Below, in pieces: positions 54,079 through 64,000 of a stretch of DNA of 64,000 bases (the stretch's first letter is position 1; every line of letters begins with the position of its first letter). The notes beneath the pieces were generated by a model. The model made no database searches and had not been told where the DNA came from. It saw only the letters and a program-made list of their open reading frames with translations. Made by a program: the position numbers and the translations under genes. This DNA is from Caldicoprobacter oshimai DSM 21659. Lineage in GTDB: Bacteria > Bacillota > Clostridia > Caldicoprobacterales > Caldicoprobacteraceae. The stretch lies in the NCBI GenBank assembly GCA_000526435.1, contig JAGB01000002.1, positions 930,001 through 994,000 on the forward strand, in the 5' to 3' direction.

Positions 54079-55464
54079 CTATTCATCCCCTTTGTCTCCG
54101 GGAAAATATTTATCGATGTACTCATCGCGAATACGCTTAAGCTCGCTTCTGGGCAGTATTGACAACAGCTCCCACCCCAGATTGAGCGTCTCCTCAATCG
54201 AGCGGTTGGTCTCAAAGCCCTGGGATACATACCGCCTCTCAAATTCGTCGGCAAATTTGGCGTACAGCTTATCTATATCCGAGAGAGCCGCTTCGCCCAG
54301 CACCACCGCTAGCTCCTTGGCTTCCTTACCCCGGGCATAGGCTGCAAACAGCTGGTTCATGGTATCGGCATGGTCCTCCCGAGTTTTACCCTCACCTATA
54401 CCTTTATCCTTCAGACGGGACAGGGATGGCAAAACATCAATGGGCGGATTTACGCCCTTCCGGTAAAGCTCCCTGCTCAGTATTATCTGCCCCTCTGTGA
54501 TATAACCCGTTAGGTCGGGAATGGGATGCGTCTTGTCATCCTCTGGCATGGTGAGTATGGGGATCTGCGTGATAGAACCCTTTTTACCCTTTATCCTCCC
54601 CGCTCTCTCGTACATTGTGGCCAGGTCGGTATACATGTAGCCCGGATAACCGCGACGACCGGGTACCTCTTTGCGGGCCGCCGATATCTCCCTCAACGCC
54701 TCGGCGTAGTTGGTAATATCGGTGAGTATGACCAACACATGCATATCCTCTTCAAAGGCCAGATATTCGGCAGCCGTCAATGCCATACGGGGAGTGGAGA
54801 TGCGCTCAATGGCCGGGTCATCGGCCAGGTTCATGAATAACAGCGCCCGTTCGATGGCACCGGTCCTTCGAAAATCCGATACGAAGAAGTCGGCCTCTTC
54901 AAAGGTTATACCTATGGCAGCAAACACTACAGCAAAGTTGGTATCGCTGCCTAGCACACAGGCCTGACGGGCAATCTGTGCAGCCAGCTGGGCATGGGGC
55001 AACCCCGCCCCCGAGAAAATGGGCAGCTTTTGCCCGCGCACCAGAGTATTAAGACCGTCGATAGCTGAAATTCCCGTTTGGATGAACTCGGAAGGATAGT
55101 CGCGAGCTGCCGGGTTGATAGGTTCACCGTTTATGTCCATGCGCTTTTTGGGAATAATCTCGGGACCTCCATCTATAGGCCTTCCCATTCCATCAAATAC
55201 GCGTCCCAGCATATCCCTAGATACGCCCAGCTCTATACTCCTGCCCAAAAAGCGCGCCTTGCTATCGGCAATCCTCAAGCCGTGAGAGCCCTCAAAGAGC
55301 TGAACCAGTGCTCTATCTCCATCCACCTCAAGGACGCGGCCCCTACGAATCTCGCCATTGGCCTGCTCGATCTCCACCAGCTCGTTATATTTTGCCCCCT
55401 CCACGTGTTCCACCAGCATCAAGGGGCCAACCACTTCGGTAATGGTCCTGTATTCCTTAAGCAT
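54079..55464 (-). CDS. atpB: V/A-type ATPase subunit B
   Basis: 461 residues, the non-catalytic regulatory subunit. [20 protein letters not shown] at the start, [20 protein letters not shown]-like barrel, [20 protein letters not shown] at the degenerate nucleotide site, and [20 protein letters not shown]. It alternates with subunit A in the head. The start is MLKEYRT at 55464; an IS607 end has created an in-frame ATG at 55494 that would add ten residues. Its ribosome site was AGAGGG before the IS607 insertion split the atpA/atpB overlap; now only CAGG remains. Confidence 0.96.
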   Translation of the reverse strand: MLKEYRTITEVVGPLMLVEHVEGAKYNELVEIEQANGEIRRGRVLEVDGDRALVQLFEGSHGLRIADSKARFLGRSIELGVSRDMLGRVFDGMGRPIDGGPEIIPKKRMDINGEPINPAARDYPSEFIQTGISAIDGLNTLVRGQKLPIFSGAGLPHAQLAAQIARQACVLGSDTNFAVVFAAIGITFEEADFFVSDFRRTGAIERALLFMNLADDPAIERISTPRMALTAAEYLAFEEDMHVLVILTDITNYAEALREISAARKEVPGRRGYPGYMYTDLATMYERAGRIKGKKGSITQIPILTMPEDDKTHPIPDLTGYITEGQIILSRELYRKGVNPPIDVLPSLSRLKDKGIGEGKTREDHADTMNQLFAAYARGKEAKELAVVLGEAALSDIDKLYAKFADEFERRYVSQGFETNRSIEETLNLGWELLSILPRSELKRIRDEYIDKYFPGDKGDE

Positions 55465-55474
55465 AAGCCACGCC

Positions 55475-55615
55475 TGGTCATCTAAACTGTGCATAACCGC
55501 ACAAGTTTAGACGGCTGGGGTATTTCTTACCTCCTTTCAAGTTGTCCCAGCCCCAGCAGGCGGTATTTGGGACAACCATAGCCCCTGCCCCAAGAAGCAG
55601 GAACTCACGCCCTTA
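55475..55615 (-). ncRNA. Candidate TnpB guide RNA (omega/reRNA) at right end of copy B
   Basis: The region after tnpB is well conserved with copy A. It contains stems GTTGTCCCA/TGGGACAAC (55541-55549 and 55568-55576), CCTGC/GCAGG (55584-55588 and 55597-55601) and the terminal repeat 55481-55511. TnpB guide RNAs are processed from this position in IS605 and IS607 elements, with the guide taken from the flank, here the start of atpB. Transcription is not shown. Confidence 0.5.
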
Positions 55616-57064
55616 TCCAGGTCTCCCCACTTGCCCTGAGAATAATACCCCCCTCAGGAGAGAGACATCCCTCAATACCCTCTCAGGAGAGAGTGGCGTT
55701 ACCACCGCTACCTTGAGAACTCGCCAGAGTCTGTAGCTTCCGCTACAGGCACCAAGACTTGTTCCACCCAGAGGTCTTGATTCCTCCCCTGGCTCACTCC
55801 CAAGGCTTTGTATCCACTTTTTAACCCTGTCTATCTCTTTCAAACGTTTCTTCCTCAACTGTTTATTCTTAACCGTTTTCTTTACATGCTCTTTCAATCC
55901 CTCTAATTCCCCAGCATCTAAATGCTCTACAATTGCCATATACCCTTCGGGAATCTGCTCTTTTAGTCCAAGCCCTCTCCTCGCTATTACATACGCCGCC
56001 GCTTCGTCCTTGCTTATCATATACTGCGGCGTATACTTTAAAAGCCCTATCACTGATGTATATACGGGATTAACCTCTATAACCTGTATACCCTTCCGCT
56101 GTGCTAAAATCTTGACCTTCTCCAAAAGCGACCTGTAGCTGAAATTGTGCCTTATCCTCCTCGATTCCCTCCCCGAAAAGTCCCCCCTCTTCCCTTTGTC
56201 CCTTATATCCAACCTCTCGATTACTATTGCTTTTTTCTTTTCTTCCGCTAGCCTTACTACCTCGTGGGCATACTGCCATCTAAAATATTCCCTCTTGTTT
56301 GAATTACCGCTCGCAAGATGCGGCATCGGAATCTTCCCGTAACTTACAAGCTGCCCATTCACATCCGCTTCCGCCCACGCTATGTGATTCGGATATGCGT
56401 TAATGTCTATGCCTATGACCCCATTTTCCTTCGTTACCACAACTTCTGGAAAGTCTTCTTCAATCGTAAAGTAGGCATATACCTTGCCGTTCTTAAGCTT
56501 TAGCTCAACCGAATAAGCCTCTCCACAACTGCCTACTGCTTGCAGCAATCCCTCCCGGCTCTTCCCTTTTTTCCATCCCGCTTGTATCCTTGCATACGCA
56601 TACTTTCTTTCTCCTACGTTGATTCTTAGTCTAGCACCATTTTCATATATCTCAATCCTTGTGTTGAGATTCCCTTTCTTGCTCCTGTCACCTCTTGAAT
56701 AAAGATTGCCTTTTCTTCTTTCTTGCCACTCCTGTTTTAACTTCTTGTATGCTTTCCCGTTTATGTGCCGTTTCTTGAGCTTATCAAACAAACTCCTGCC
56801 ACCAAAGATAACCTTACTGGGGTTTTCGTCCCTTTCTCTGCAAGACTCTAAAACGCTCTTTGCCTTCATTATCGCATCATCTACATACCTCGAATTTAAA
56901 TTAAAAACCCCCTGTAGTTCTCTTTTTAGTGTGTTTCTGCTCGAGCCTTCTAAAAGCCTGTTATATGCATATCTCATGCAGGATGACCATCTTCTCATTA
57001 AATCCAGCACTATTTGCTCATCTTCCTTGCTTGGGAAAGTAAGCTTGGCCTGTATTGTTATCAT
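55613..57064 (-). CDS. tnpB: TnpB-family RNA-guided nuclease, IS607-associated
   Basis: 483 residues from MITIQAKLTFPSKEDEQ (the frame extends eight codons further). RuvC motifs: VIGIDINAYPNHIAWAEADV (Asp), AIVIERLDIRDKGK (Glu) and ISKDEAAAYVIARRGLG (Asp). The Cys4 zinc finger usually found between the second and third motifs is not visible. The N-terminal helical/wedge region (20-220) is basic. TnpB cuts DNA guided by an RNA from the element's right end, helping retain the element. Complete here, but tnpA is deleted in this copy. Confidence 0.9.
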   Translation of the reverse strand: MITIQAKLTFPSKEDEQIVLDLMRRWSSCMRYAYNRLLEGSSRNTLKRELQGVFNLNSRYVDDAIMKAKSVLESCRERDENPSKVIFGGRSLFDKLKKRHINGKAYKKLKQEWQERRKGNLYSRGDRSKKGNLNTRIEIYENGARLRINVGERKYAYARIQAGWKKGKSREGLLQAVGSCGEAYSVELKLKNGKVYAYFTIEEDFPEVVVTKENGVIGIDINAYPNHIAWAEADVNGQLVSYGKIPMPHLASGNSNKREYFRWQYAHEVVRLAEEKKKAIVIERLDIRDKGKRGDFSGRESRRIRHNFSYRSLLEKVKILAQRKGIQVIEVNPVYTSVIGLLKYTPQYMISKDEAAAYVIARRGLGLKEQIPEGYMAIVEHLDAGELEGLKEHVKKTVKNKQLRKKRLKEIDRVKKWIQSLGSEPGEESRPLGGTSLGACSGSYRLWRVLKVAVVTPLSPERVLRDVSLLRGVLFSGQVGRPG

Positions 57065-57084
57065 GTCTTTTACCACTCCTGTTT

Positions 57085-57230
57085 TCATTCACCCCACTTG
57101 TTTCTTCCCTTTGGTGTCCTGATTGGGGCTATTAGCCCTTTCTTTTCTTGATTTATTAATGTACTTCTACTGATGTTATATGTTTCTTTAAGTTTTTACA
57201 TATTCAATAACATCGATAATTATCCAATTA
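57085..57230 (-). pseudogene. tnpA: tnpA remnant of IS607 copy B
   Basis: Only about 30 codons of the N-terminal helix-turn-helix and a few codons around VNENR remain, compared with the 197-codon tnpA of copy A. Two deletions removed the resolvase catalytic domain including the nucleophile Ser. The remnant lies where the tnpA-tnpB junction should be. Confidence 0.85.
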
Positions 57231-57257
57231 AAATTATGTTATTTTGTATTGTTGTTT

Positions 57258-59027
57258 TTAACTGTTGTTACCTCCCTCTGACATCAAAGACGACATCTGT
57301 TCCCTTAACTCTTTTAGGATCTCATCCAGCTGCTCCAGCTGGCCCTCAGGAATGTATTTGGCCCGCCCTATGCGCTCTCTTACCGGAAGGTTGATCACCT
57401 GGCTGAACTCCGCCCCTGCATCCAGAGCTTTTTGTCCCAGATGATAAAACTCGATTATCAGCTTCAGCATCTTGTACTGCTTGGCAAGAGAAGTATAGGT
57501 ATCCACGTCGTGGAAAGCGTTTTGGTGCAGGTAATCTTCCCTGATGGACTTAGCAGCCTCCAGCACCAGCCTATCCCTCACCGACAAGGCATCTACTCCC
57601 ACCAGCCTGACTATCTCCTCAAGCTGTGCCTCCTCCTGCAAAAGGGCCATGGCCTCCTGCCTAAGCTTAAGCCACTCCTCCGATACTTCCTTGTTGTACC
57701 ACTCGTTCAACCGATCAAGATACAGCGAATAGCTGGTTAGCCAGTTTATGGCAGGGAAGTGCCTGCGGTATGCAAGCTGCGAATCCAAAGCCCAGAAGAC
57801 TTTAACTATGCGCAATGTGGCCTGGGTTACAGGTTCCGAGAAGTCACCGCCGGGCGGTGAAACGGCACCAATAGCGGTTATAGTGCCTTCTCGGCCGTCT
57901 TTCCCTAAACATATGACGCGGCCAGCCCGCTCGTAGAATTCCGCAAGCCTGGAGCTCAAGTAAGCCGGATAGCCCTCCTCACCAGGCATCTCCTCCAAAC
58001 GGCCCGACATCTCGCGAAGGGCTTCGGCCCACCTTGAGGTGGAATCGGCCATGATAGCGACGTTGTAGCCCATATCCCTGAAATATTCCGCAATGGTGAT
58101 ACCAGTGTATATGGACGCCTCACGGGCCGCCACAGGCATATCAGAAGTATTAGCGATGAGCACCGTCCGCTTCATAAGCGGTTCACCGGTCTTGGGGTCT
58201 CTCAGCTGAGGGAACTCCATGAGAACATCGGTCATCTCGTTACCCCGCTCGCCGCAGCCCACATACACTATGATGTCGGCATCGGCCCACTTTGCCAGCT
58301 GGTGCTGTACCACCGTTTTACCGCTGCCAAACGGCCCGGGTACGGCAGCCACCCCTCCCTTGGCCACTGGGAAGAAGGTATCGATAACCCGCTGGCCCGT
58401 TATCAGGGGAAGAGTGGGCGGGAGTTTTTCCTTGTACTTTCTCCCGATGCGAACAGGGGTCTTTTGCATCATGGTAATATCCACAGTAGCCCCATCAGCT
58501 GTTTTGACCTTGGCGACGGGCTCTACAATTGTAGCCAGCCCCTGGTGGATCCACTCTATGACACCTTCTATACCCTGGGGCACCATAATGCGGTGCTCCA
58601 CTATGGAGGTCTCCTGGACCACCCCTATTATGTCACCGGGTTCAACCTGGTCCCCTGGCTTGACACGGGGCACAAATTCCCACTTGCGCTCTCGATCCAA
58701 TGAAGGAACCTCAATACCCCTTACAATGCGGTCCCCCACCTTTTCACGTATGAGGGTTAAGGGACGCTGTATACCGTCAAATATGGAGCCTATAAGCCCC
58801 GGCCCCAGCTCTACGCTTAAAGGCTCGCCAGTGGAGTACACAGGCTCTCCCGGCCCTAGCCCCGAGGTCTCCTCATATACCTGAATCGAAGCCTTATCTC
58901 CCCGTAGCTCTATTATCTCGCCAATGAGCCTCTTGTCGCTTACTCGCACCACGTCGAACATCTTGGCATCGGCCATTCCTTCGGCTACGACAAGCGGCCC
59001 CGACACCTTTACTATCCTACCCTGCAT
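57258..59027 (-). CDS. atpA: V/A-type ATPase catalytic subunit A
   Basis: 589 residues. The catalytic P-loop is [20 protein letters not shown], with [20 protein letters not shown] and [20 protein letters not shown], plus the A-subunit-specific non-homologous region (about 120-200). It hydrolyses or makes ATP in the head. The last four residues (GNNS) and stop come from the IS607 left end; the ancestral ending was probably SEGVAYA. It starts 7 bp after atpF. Confidence 0.97.
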   Translation of the reverse strand: MQGRIVKVSGPLVVAEGMADAKMFDVVRVSDKRLIGEIIELRGDKASIQVYEETSGLGPGEPVYSTGEPLSVELGPGLIGSIFDGIQRPLTLIREKVGDRIVRGIEVPSLDRERKWEFVPRVKPGDQVEPGDIIGVVQETSIVEHRIMVPQGIEGVIEWIHQGLATIVEPVAKVKTADGATVDITMMQKTPVRIGRKYKEKLPPTLPLITGQRVIDTFFPVAKGGVAAVPGPFGSGKTVVQHQLAKWADADIIVYVGCGERGNEMTDVLMEFPQLRDPKTGEPLMKRTVLIANTSDMPVAAREASIYTGITIAEYFRDMGYNVAIMADSTSRWAEALREMSGRLEEMPGEEGYPAYLSSRLAEFYERAGRVICLGKDGREGTITAIGAVSPPGGDFSEPVTQATLRIVKVFWALDSQLAYRRHFPAINWLTSYSLYLDRLNEWYNKEVSEEWLKLRQEAMALLQEEAQLEEIVRLVGVDALSVRDRLVLEAAKSIREDYLHQNAFHDVDTYTSLAKQYKMLKLIIEFYHLGQKALDAGAEFSQVINLPVRERIGRAKYIPEGQLEQLDEILKELREQMSSLMSEGGNNS

Positions 59028-59034
59028 AGCTCAC

Positions 59035-59364
59035 CTACCCTCGCTCTCCAAATAAAATGTCGACTCCTACCGCCTTTTCCACGCTGGCTTTGATCCCTTT
59101 CATTCCCAGCCCCATGCTCCCAGCATTATTGGGAATCAAGGTAATAATAGGAAAAGGCTGAGCACTGTATCTATCGATGGTCTCCTGGATGTCCTTTGCT
59201 ATCGGTTCGGTTATGAACAAAACCGCATAGTTCTCTTTGGCCAGCCTGTGAATAAGCCTAGCAGCCTGTTCAGGCTGTGTAACCGGAAAAACCGACAGGC
59301 CCAAAGCCTTAAACCCCAGTACTGAGTCCTTGTCGCCAATTACGCCCATCTTATACATACACAT
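59035..59364 (-). CDS. atpF: V/A-type ATPase subunit F
   Basis: 109 residues: MGVIGDKDSVLGFKALGLSV, NYAVLFITEPIAKDIQETID and PIITLIPNNAGSMGLGM, the subunit F (NtpG/AtpF) pattern. It sits on the central stalk and regulates coupling. ATG 59364 has AAAGG 7 nt upstream; it overlaps the end of atpC by 14 bp. Confidence 0.93.
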   Translation of the reverse strand: MCMYKMGVIGDKDSVLGFKALGLSVFPVTQPEQAARLIHRLAKENYAVLFITEPIAKDIQETIDRYSAQPFPIITLIPNNAGSMGLGMKGIKASVEKAVGVDILFGERG

Positions 59365-60358
59365 CACGTAGCCTTTCACGAATTTTTTCGGCAGGCAGAT
59401 CGTTTATCTTACCCACCATGATTATGCGTATGAGCTTAATCTCGTTTTCCTTGGCCAACAGATACCCCACAATGGCTTCTATTCCAAATGGATTATATCT
59501 CACCGACTTGACGTAATTCAGCAGATAGTCATCCATCAGCCTTTCAAAAGCAGTTAGAGTACCCCCCCGCAAAAAGTCCTGAACGCCCTCAGCTACAACT
59601 TTCCCGTAAGGAGTGGATTCCACCTCTTTGATCAACTGCTCATACGGCTGCTCAATGGCACGGCTATAGAAAGAAACGCTCAGGCTGCCGTGCGGGATCA
59701 GCATTTCCTTCAAAAAGTCAAACCCCTGGCCCAGCCTCTTTGCCCGCAAAAGCGAACGGAGGTTTAAAAGGTCAACCTGCATTTGAAAATAACGGAGAGC
59801 AAACGAATTCCTTTTCCTACGGCACACTTCAAATATATGGTCATACATGGCCCGGTCCAGCATGGTGTCAATCCTTTGTGGGTCAACCTTCAGCACACAA
59901 ATCTCGTCAATATCCTTTACGACATCAGCCATAAACGGCGGAAGTATGCCGCTGTCCGGATCCTCCACGGCCTTCCTTAAAACCTCCACCGGAATAGTGC
60001 CCATTTGAGCCAAGGGCAACTCATCATCCTGGCCGCTTAAATACCTGTGTTTCAATAAAACCTTGAGATTATGAAAATCATATTTTAAGAAAAACAGGTC
60101 GGTAATGGCTGGGTCAGGCGAAATCTCATCGATGAAATCACGTACTCTCTTCATCTCTTTCGAAAGGAGCTCATCATATTCATAAGGAGAGCCCAGCTCT
60201 GCAACCAGAGGAGCATAGCTGGTCTCCGACAGCACCTTGAGTGCCTCCTCGGCAGATTCGGCATCCACCATCCGCTCAATGCGCTCCCGAGTAAGCAGCC
60301 TGGTCTCCAAAACCCTGACTCTGGCCACCCCGTATTCATAACTGGGTTGAGGCATCAT
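59351..60358 (-). CDS. atpC: V/A-type ATPase subunit C
   Basis: 335 residues, all-helical funnel that joins the rotor axle to the K ring (homologue of V-ATPase d). YGVARVRVLETRLLTRERIE at the start, LLSKEMKRVRDFIDEI, FLKYDFHNLKVLLKHRYLSG and the C-terminal LLAKENEIKLIRIIMVGKIN. An ATG pair at 60358 follows GGAAGGATGAT. It overlaps atpF by 14 bp. Confidence 0.93.
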   Translation of the reverse strand: MMPQPSYEYGVARVRVLETRLLTRERIERMVDAESAEEALKVLSETSYAPLVAELGSPYEYDELLSKEMKRVRDFIDEISPDPAITDLFFLKYDFHNLKVLLKHRYLSGQDDELPLAQMGTIPVEVLRKAVEDPDSGILPPFMADVVKDIDEICVLKVDPQRIDTMLDRAMYDHIFEVCRRKRNSFALRYFQMQVDLLNLRSLLRAKRLGQGFDFLKEMLIPHGSLSVSFYSRAIEQPYEQLIKEVESTPYGKVVAEGVQDFLRGGTLTAFERLMDDYLLNYVKSVRYNPFGIEAIVGYLLAKENEIKLIRIIMVGKINDLPAEKIRERLRDVYV

Positions 60359-60438
60359 ATCATCCTTCCTACAGCCAACAACAAGTCAATTATGTACTCT
60401 GCTACTCTAAAACCTTTTATAAGCTTAACAAGTTAAAT

Positions 60439-61047
60439 TTAAGCAAGTTCACCGAATAGCATTTCAGCCACTTGAGGCTCCATTTCAATTCGCAATGCCC
60501 TCACAATTGCCTCAAACGAGCTGTTTATCTCAACTTCATGTCCTCGAAGGACAAAGCCGGCCTTAAACTGCCCTCTATCGGGCGCCAGGCGCAACTGTCC
60601 CTTCCGTCCTTGTTTTTTTAGCTGTTCATTGACGTAATCCAGGAAACCCTGGTCCAGGCGGTACTGGTCATAAACCGAGAATACCACCTCTTCATCTCCC
60701 TGAAGAGGGGCATTCAAAAGCATGGAAGCAATGACCTCCCTGTATTGGTCATCGGCCATGCTGCTTATCCTCTCAATAACCCCTCTAAATACGGCTTCTA
60801 TCATGTCTCGCTTGGCGGCCAACACCTTTTTCTTCATCTCCAGCTGAGCTGACACCAGCATCCTTCTTTTATGCTCGCGGGCCGCCTCCATGTTTTGCTC
60901 GGTCAAGCGCTTTTTAAGCTTGCCGGCCTCATTGGCCTTGGCCTCTTTAATCTCCCTTGCTTTTTCCTCAGCCGACTGGATTATGCGTTCGGCTTCCTGC
61001 TGAGCATCTTCCAGAATACGCTGCTTGATCTTGTCAAACCCATTCAT
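60439..61047 (-). CDS. atpE: V/A-type ATPase subunit E
   Basis: 202 residues. A long coiled coil (about 5-70, ILEDAQQEAERIIQSAEEKA) precedes a globular C-terminal domain with RGVIERISSMADDQYREVIA and KAGFVLRGHEVEINSSFEAI. Together with the H subunit it forms the peripheral stalk. ATG 61047 is preferred, AGGAGTG upstream. It is 11 bp after atpK. Confidence 0.93.
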   Translation of the reverse strand: MNGFDKIKQRILEDAQQEAERIIQSAEEKAREIKEAKANEAGKLKKRLTEQNMEAAREHKRRMLVSAQLEMKKKVLAAKRDMIEAVFRGVIERISSMADDQYREVIASMLLNAPLQGDEEVVFSVYDQYRLDQGFLDYVNEQLKKQGRKGQLRLAPDRGQFKAGFVLRGHEVEINSSFEAIVRALRIEMEPQVAEMLFGELA

Positions 61048-61058
61048 AGCGCCCACTC

Positions 61059-63544
<2,486 letters not shown>

Positions 63545-63558
<14 letters not shown>

Positions 63559-63871
63559 GCATATTCACGACCTTTCCCATAATCAAGGAAATGGCTTTAT
63601 CCAGCTTGGCCTGGGCCATTTGACGTATCTTTTGGCACTCTTCCTCCGCTTTCTGGTTTAAAGCCTCTATCTCCTTCCTGGCTTCCTCTTCAGCCTGACG
63701 CATAAACTGCTGCCTCTCTTGCTGCGCTTGCTGAGTCACCTCTACCAGAAATCTGTTACCCTCTTCCTCGGCCCTCCTCAATATCTCCCTTGCCTTTTCC
63801 ATTGCCTGCTTCTTTATCTCTTCAGCCTGCTGCTCTGCCTGCCTAATCTCCTTTATGGCATCTATACCCAT
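63545..63871 (-). CDS. atpH: V/A-type ATPase peripheral stalk subunit H (G-like)
   Basis: 108 residues, nearly all coiled coil (IRQAEQQAEEIKKQAMEKAR onwards). It pairs with subunit E in the peripheral stalk. Its position before atpI matches AhaH/NtpF. ATG 63871 (MGIDAIKEI) is preferred over 63883. No other family is evident in so short a coiled coil, so the call rests on context. Confidence 0.85.
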
Positions 63872-63936
63872 AACCGGCATCACCTCTCTTAACCCACCAT
63901 TATGTTTCTCGGTGCAAACAGCAGGACCTCTAATTC

Positions 63937-64000
63937 TTATTTCGTTCCAAACAGCCTGTCTCCGGCATCCCCCAAGCCGGGTACTATATACCCGTGTTCG
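63937..64000 (-). CDS. upp: Uracil phosphoribosyltransferase (C-terminal end only)
   Basis: The last 20 codons are visible, reading HGYIVPGLGDAGDRLFGTK and stop. This is the conserved C-terminal uracil-binding segment of Upp. It converts uracil and PRPP to UMP. The gene continues beyond the window and lies upstream of the V-type ATPase operon, the position upp has relative to the F-type ATPase operon in B. subtilis. Confidence 0.93.
   Translation of the reverse strand, partial: EHGYIVPGLGDAGDRLFGTK

Larger units (their letters stand above)
55475..57275 (-). mobile_element. IS607-type element, copy B (tnpB intact, recombinase deleted)
   Basis: 1801 bp between GG cores at 57274-57275 and 55473-55474. 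It lies in the atpA/atpB junction. Ends match copy A (17190-18754). Joining the flanks at one GG gives atpA a C-terminus SEGVAYA whose stop overlaps the atpB ATG by 8 nt, so the insertion site can be reconstructed exactly. The right end has a near-perfect inverted repeat at 55481-55511. Confidence 0.92.

Noticed and set aside
54079-55494. Longer atpB start at 55494 ([15 protein letters not shown])
   Set aside because: The ten extra codons come from the IS607 right end and have no ribosome site; homologues start at MLKEYRT. Kept only as a possible by-product of the insertion.

Overview
The window reads as chromosomal DNA of an anaerobic, endospore-forming member of the Bacillota, most likely class Clostridia and perhaps thermophilic (taxonomy is inferred from gene content and order; no rRNA is present). 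Nearly every gene is on the minus strand. The sporulation genes spoIIE, yabP, yabQ, spoVB, spoVT, spoVG, spoIIID, spoIIQ and spoIID are all here, beside core housekeeping genes.

Layout, left to right (minus-strand transcription runs right to left). 1-2.5 kb is an accessory edge: a partial oligopeptide-type ABC permease, a 5'-truncated solute-binding protein, and a divergent XRE regulator with its own operators. 2.6-11.4 kb: dnaB, rplI, gdpP, yybS, a MazG-like gene, pheA, recX, ftsH. 11.6-36.9 kb is the block known from the Bacillus subtilis origin region: hpt, tilS, spoIIE, three tRNAs, an S1 protein, divIC, yabQ, yabP, a SpoIID-like lipoprotein, rqcP, hup, mazG, spoVB, spoVT, a PrsA-like lipoprotein, mfd, pth, prs, glmU, spoVG, purR; rtcB is an extra gene in it. 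37-44.7 kb: ttcA-like (plus strand), fabZ, flgG, flgF, mbl, spoIIID, spoIIQ, spoIID, ywmB. 45-53.3 kb is an accessory and decaying island: a coiled-coil FtsX/LolD-type ABC system, IS256 debris, fragments of a Fe-S oxidoreductase gene, a uracil/xanthine permease and a frameshifted ArsB/SLC13-type transporter. 53.4-63.9 kb is a V/A-type ATPase operon (H, I, K, E, C, F, A, B, D), followed by the tail of upp.

Points that stand out. (1) Two related IS607-type elements have complementary damage: one keeps the serine recombinase but has a deleted tnpB, the other keeps full tnpB but has a deleted recombinase. (2) One of them sits exactly in the atpA/atpB overlap; removing it at its GG core restores the overlapping stop/start and a better ribosome site. 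(3) The V-type ATPase occupies the upp-ywmB position where B. subtilis carries its F-type ATPase, and its K subunit shows the full Na+-binding residue set. (4) The spoIIE promoter has perfect -35 and -10 boxes 21 bp apart, the Spo0A-activated arrangement, and spoVG has a sigma-H-type promoter. (5) Several intrinsic terminators overlap the end of the gene they terminate.
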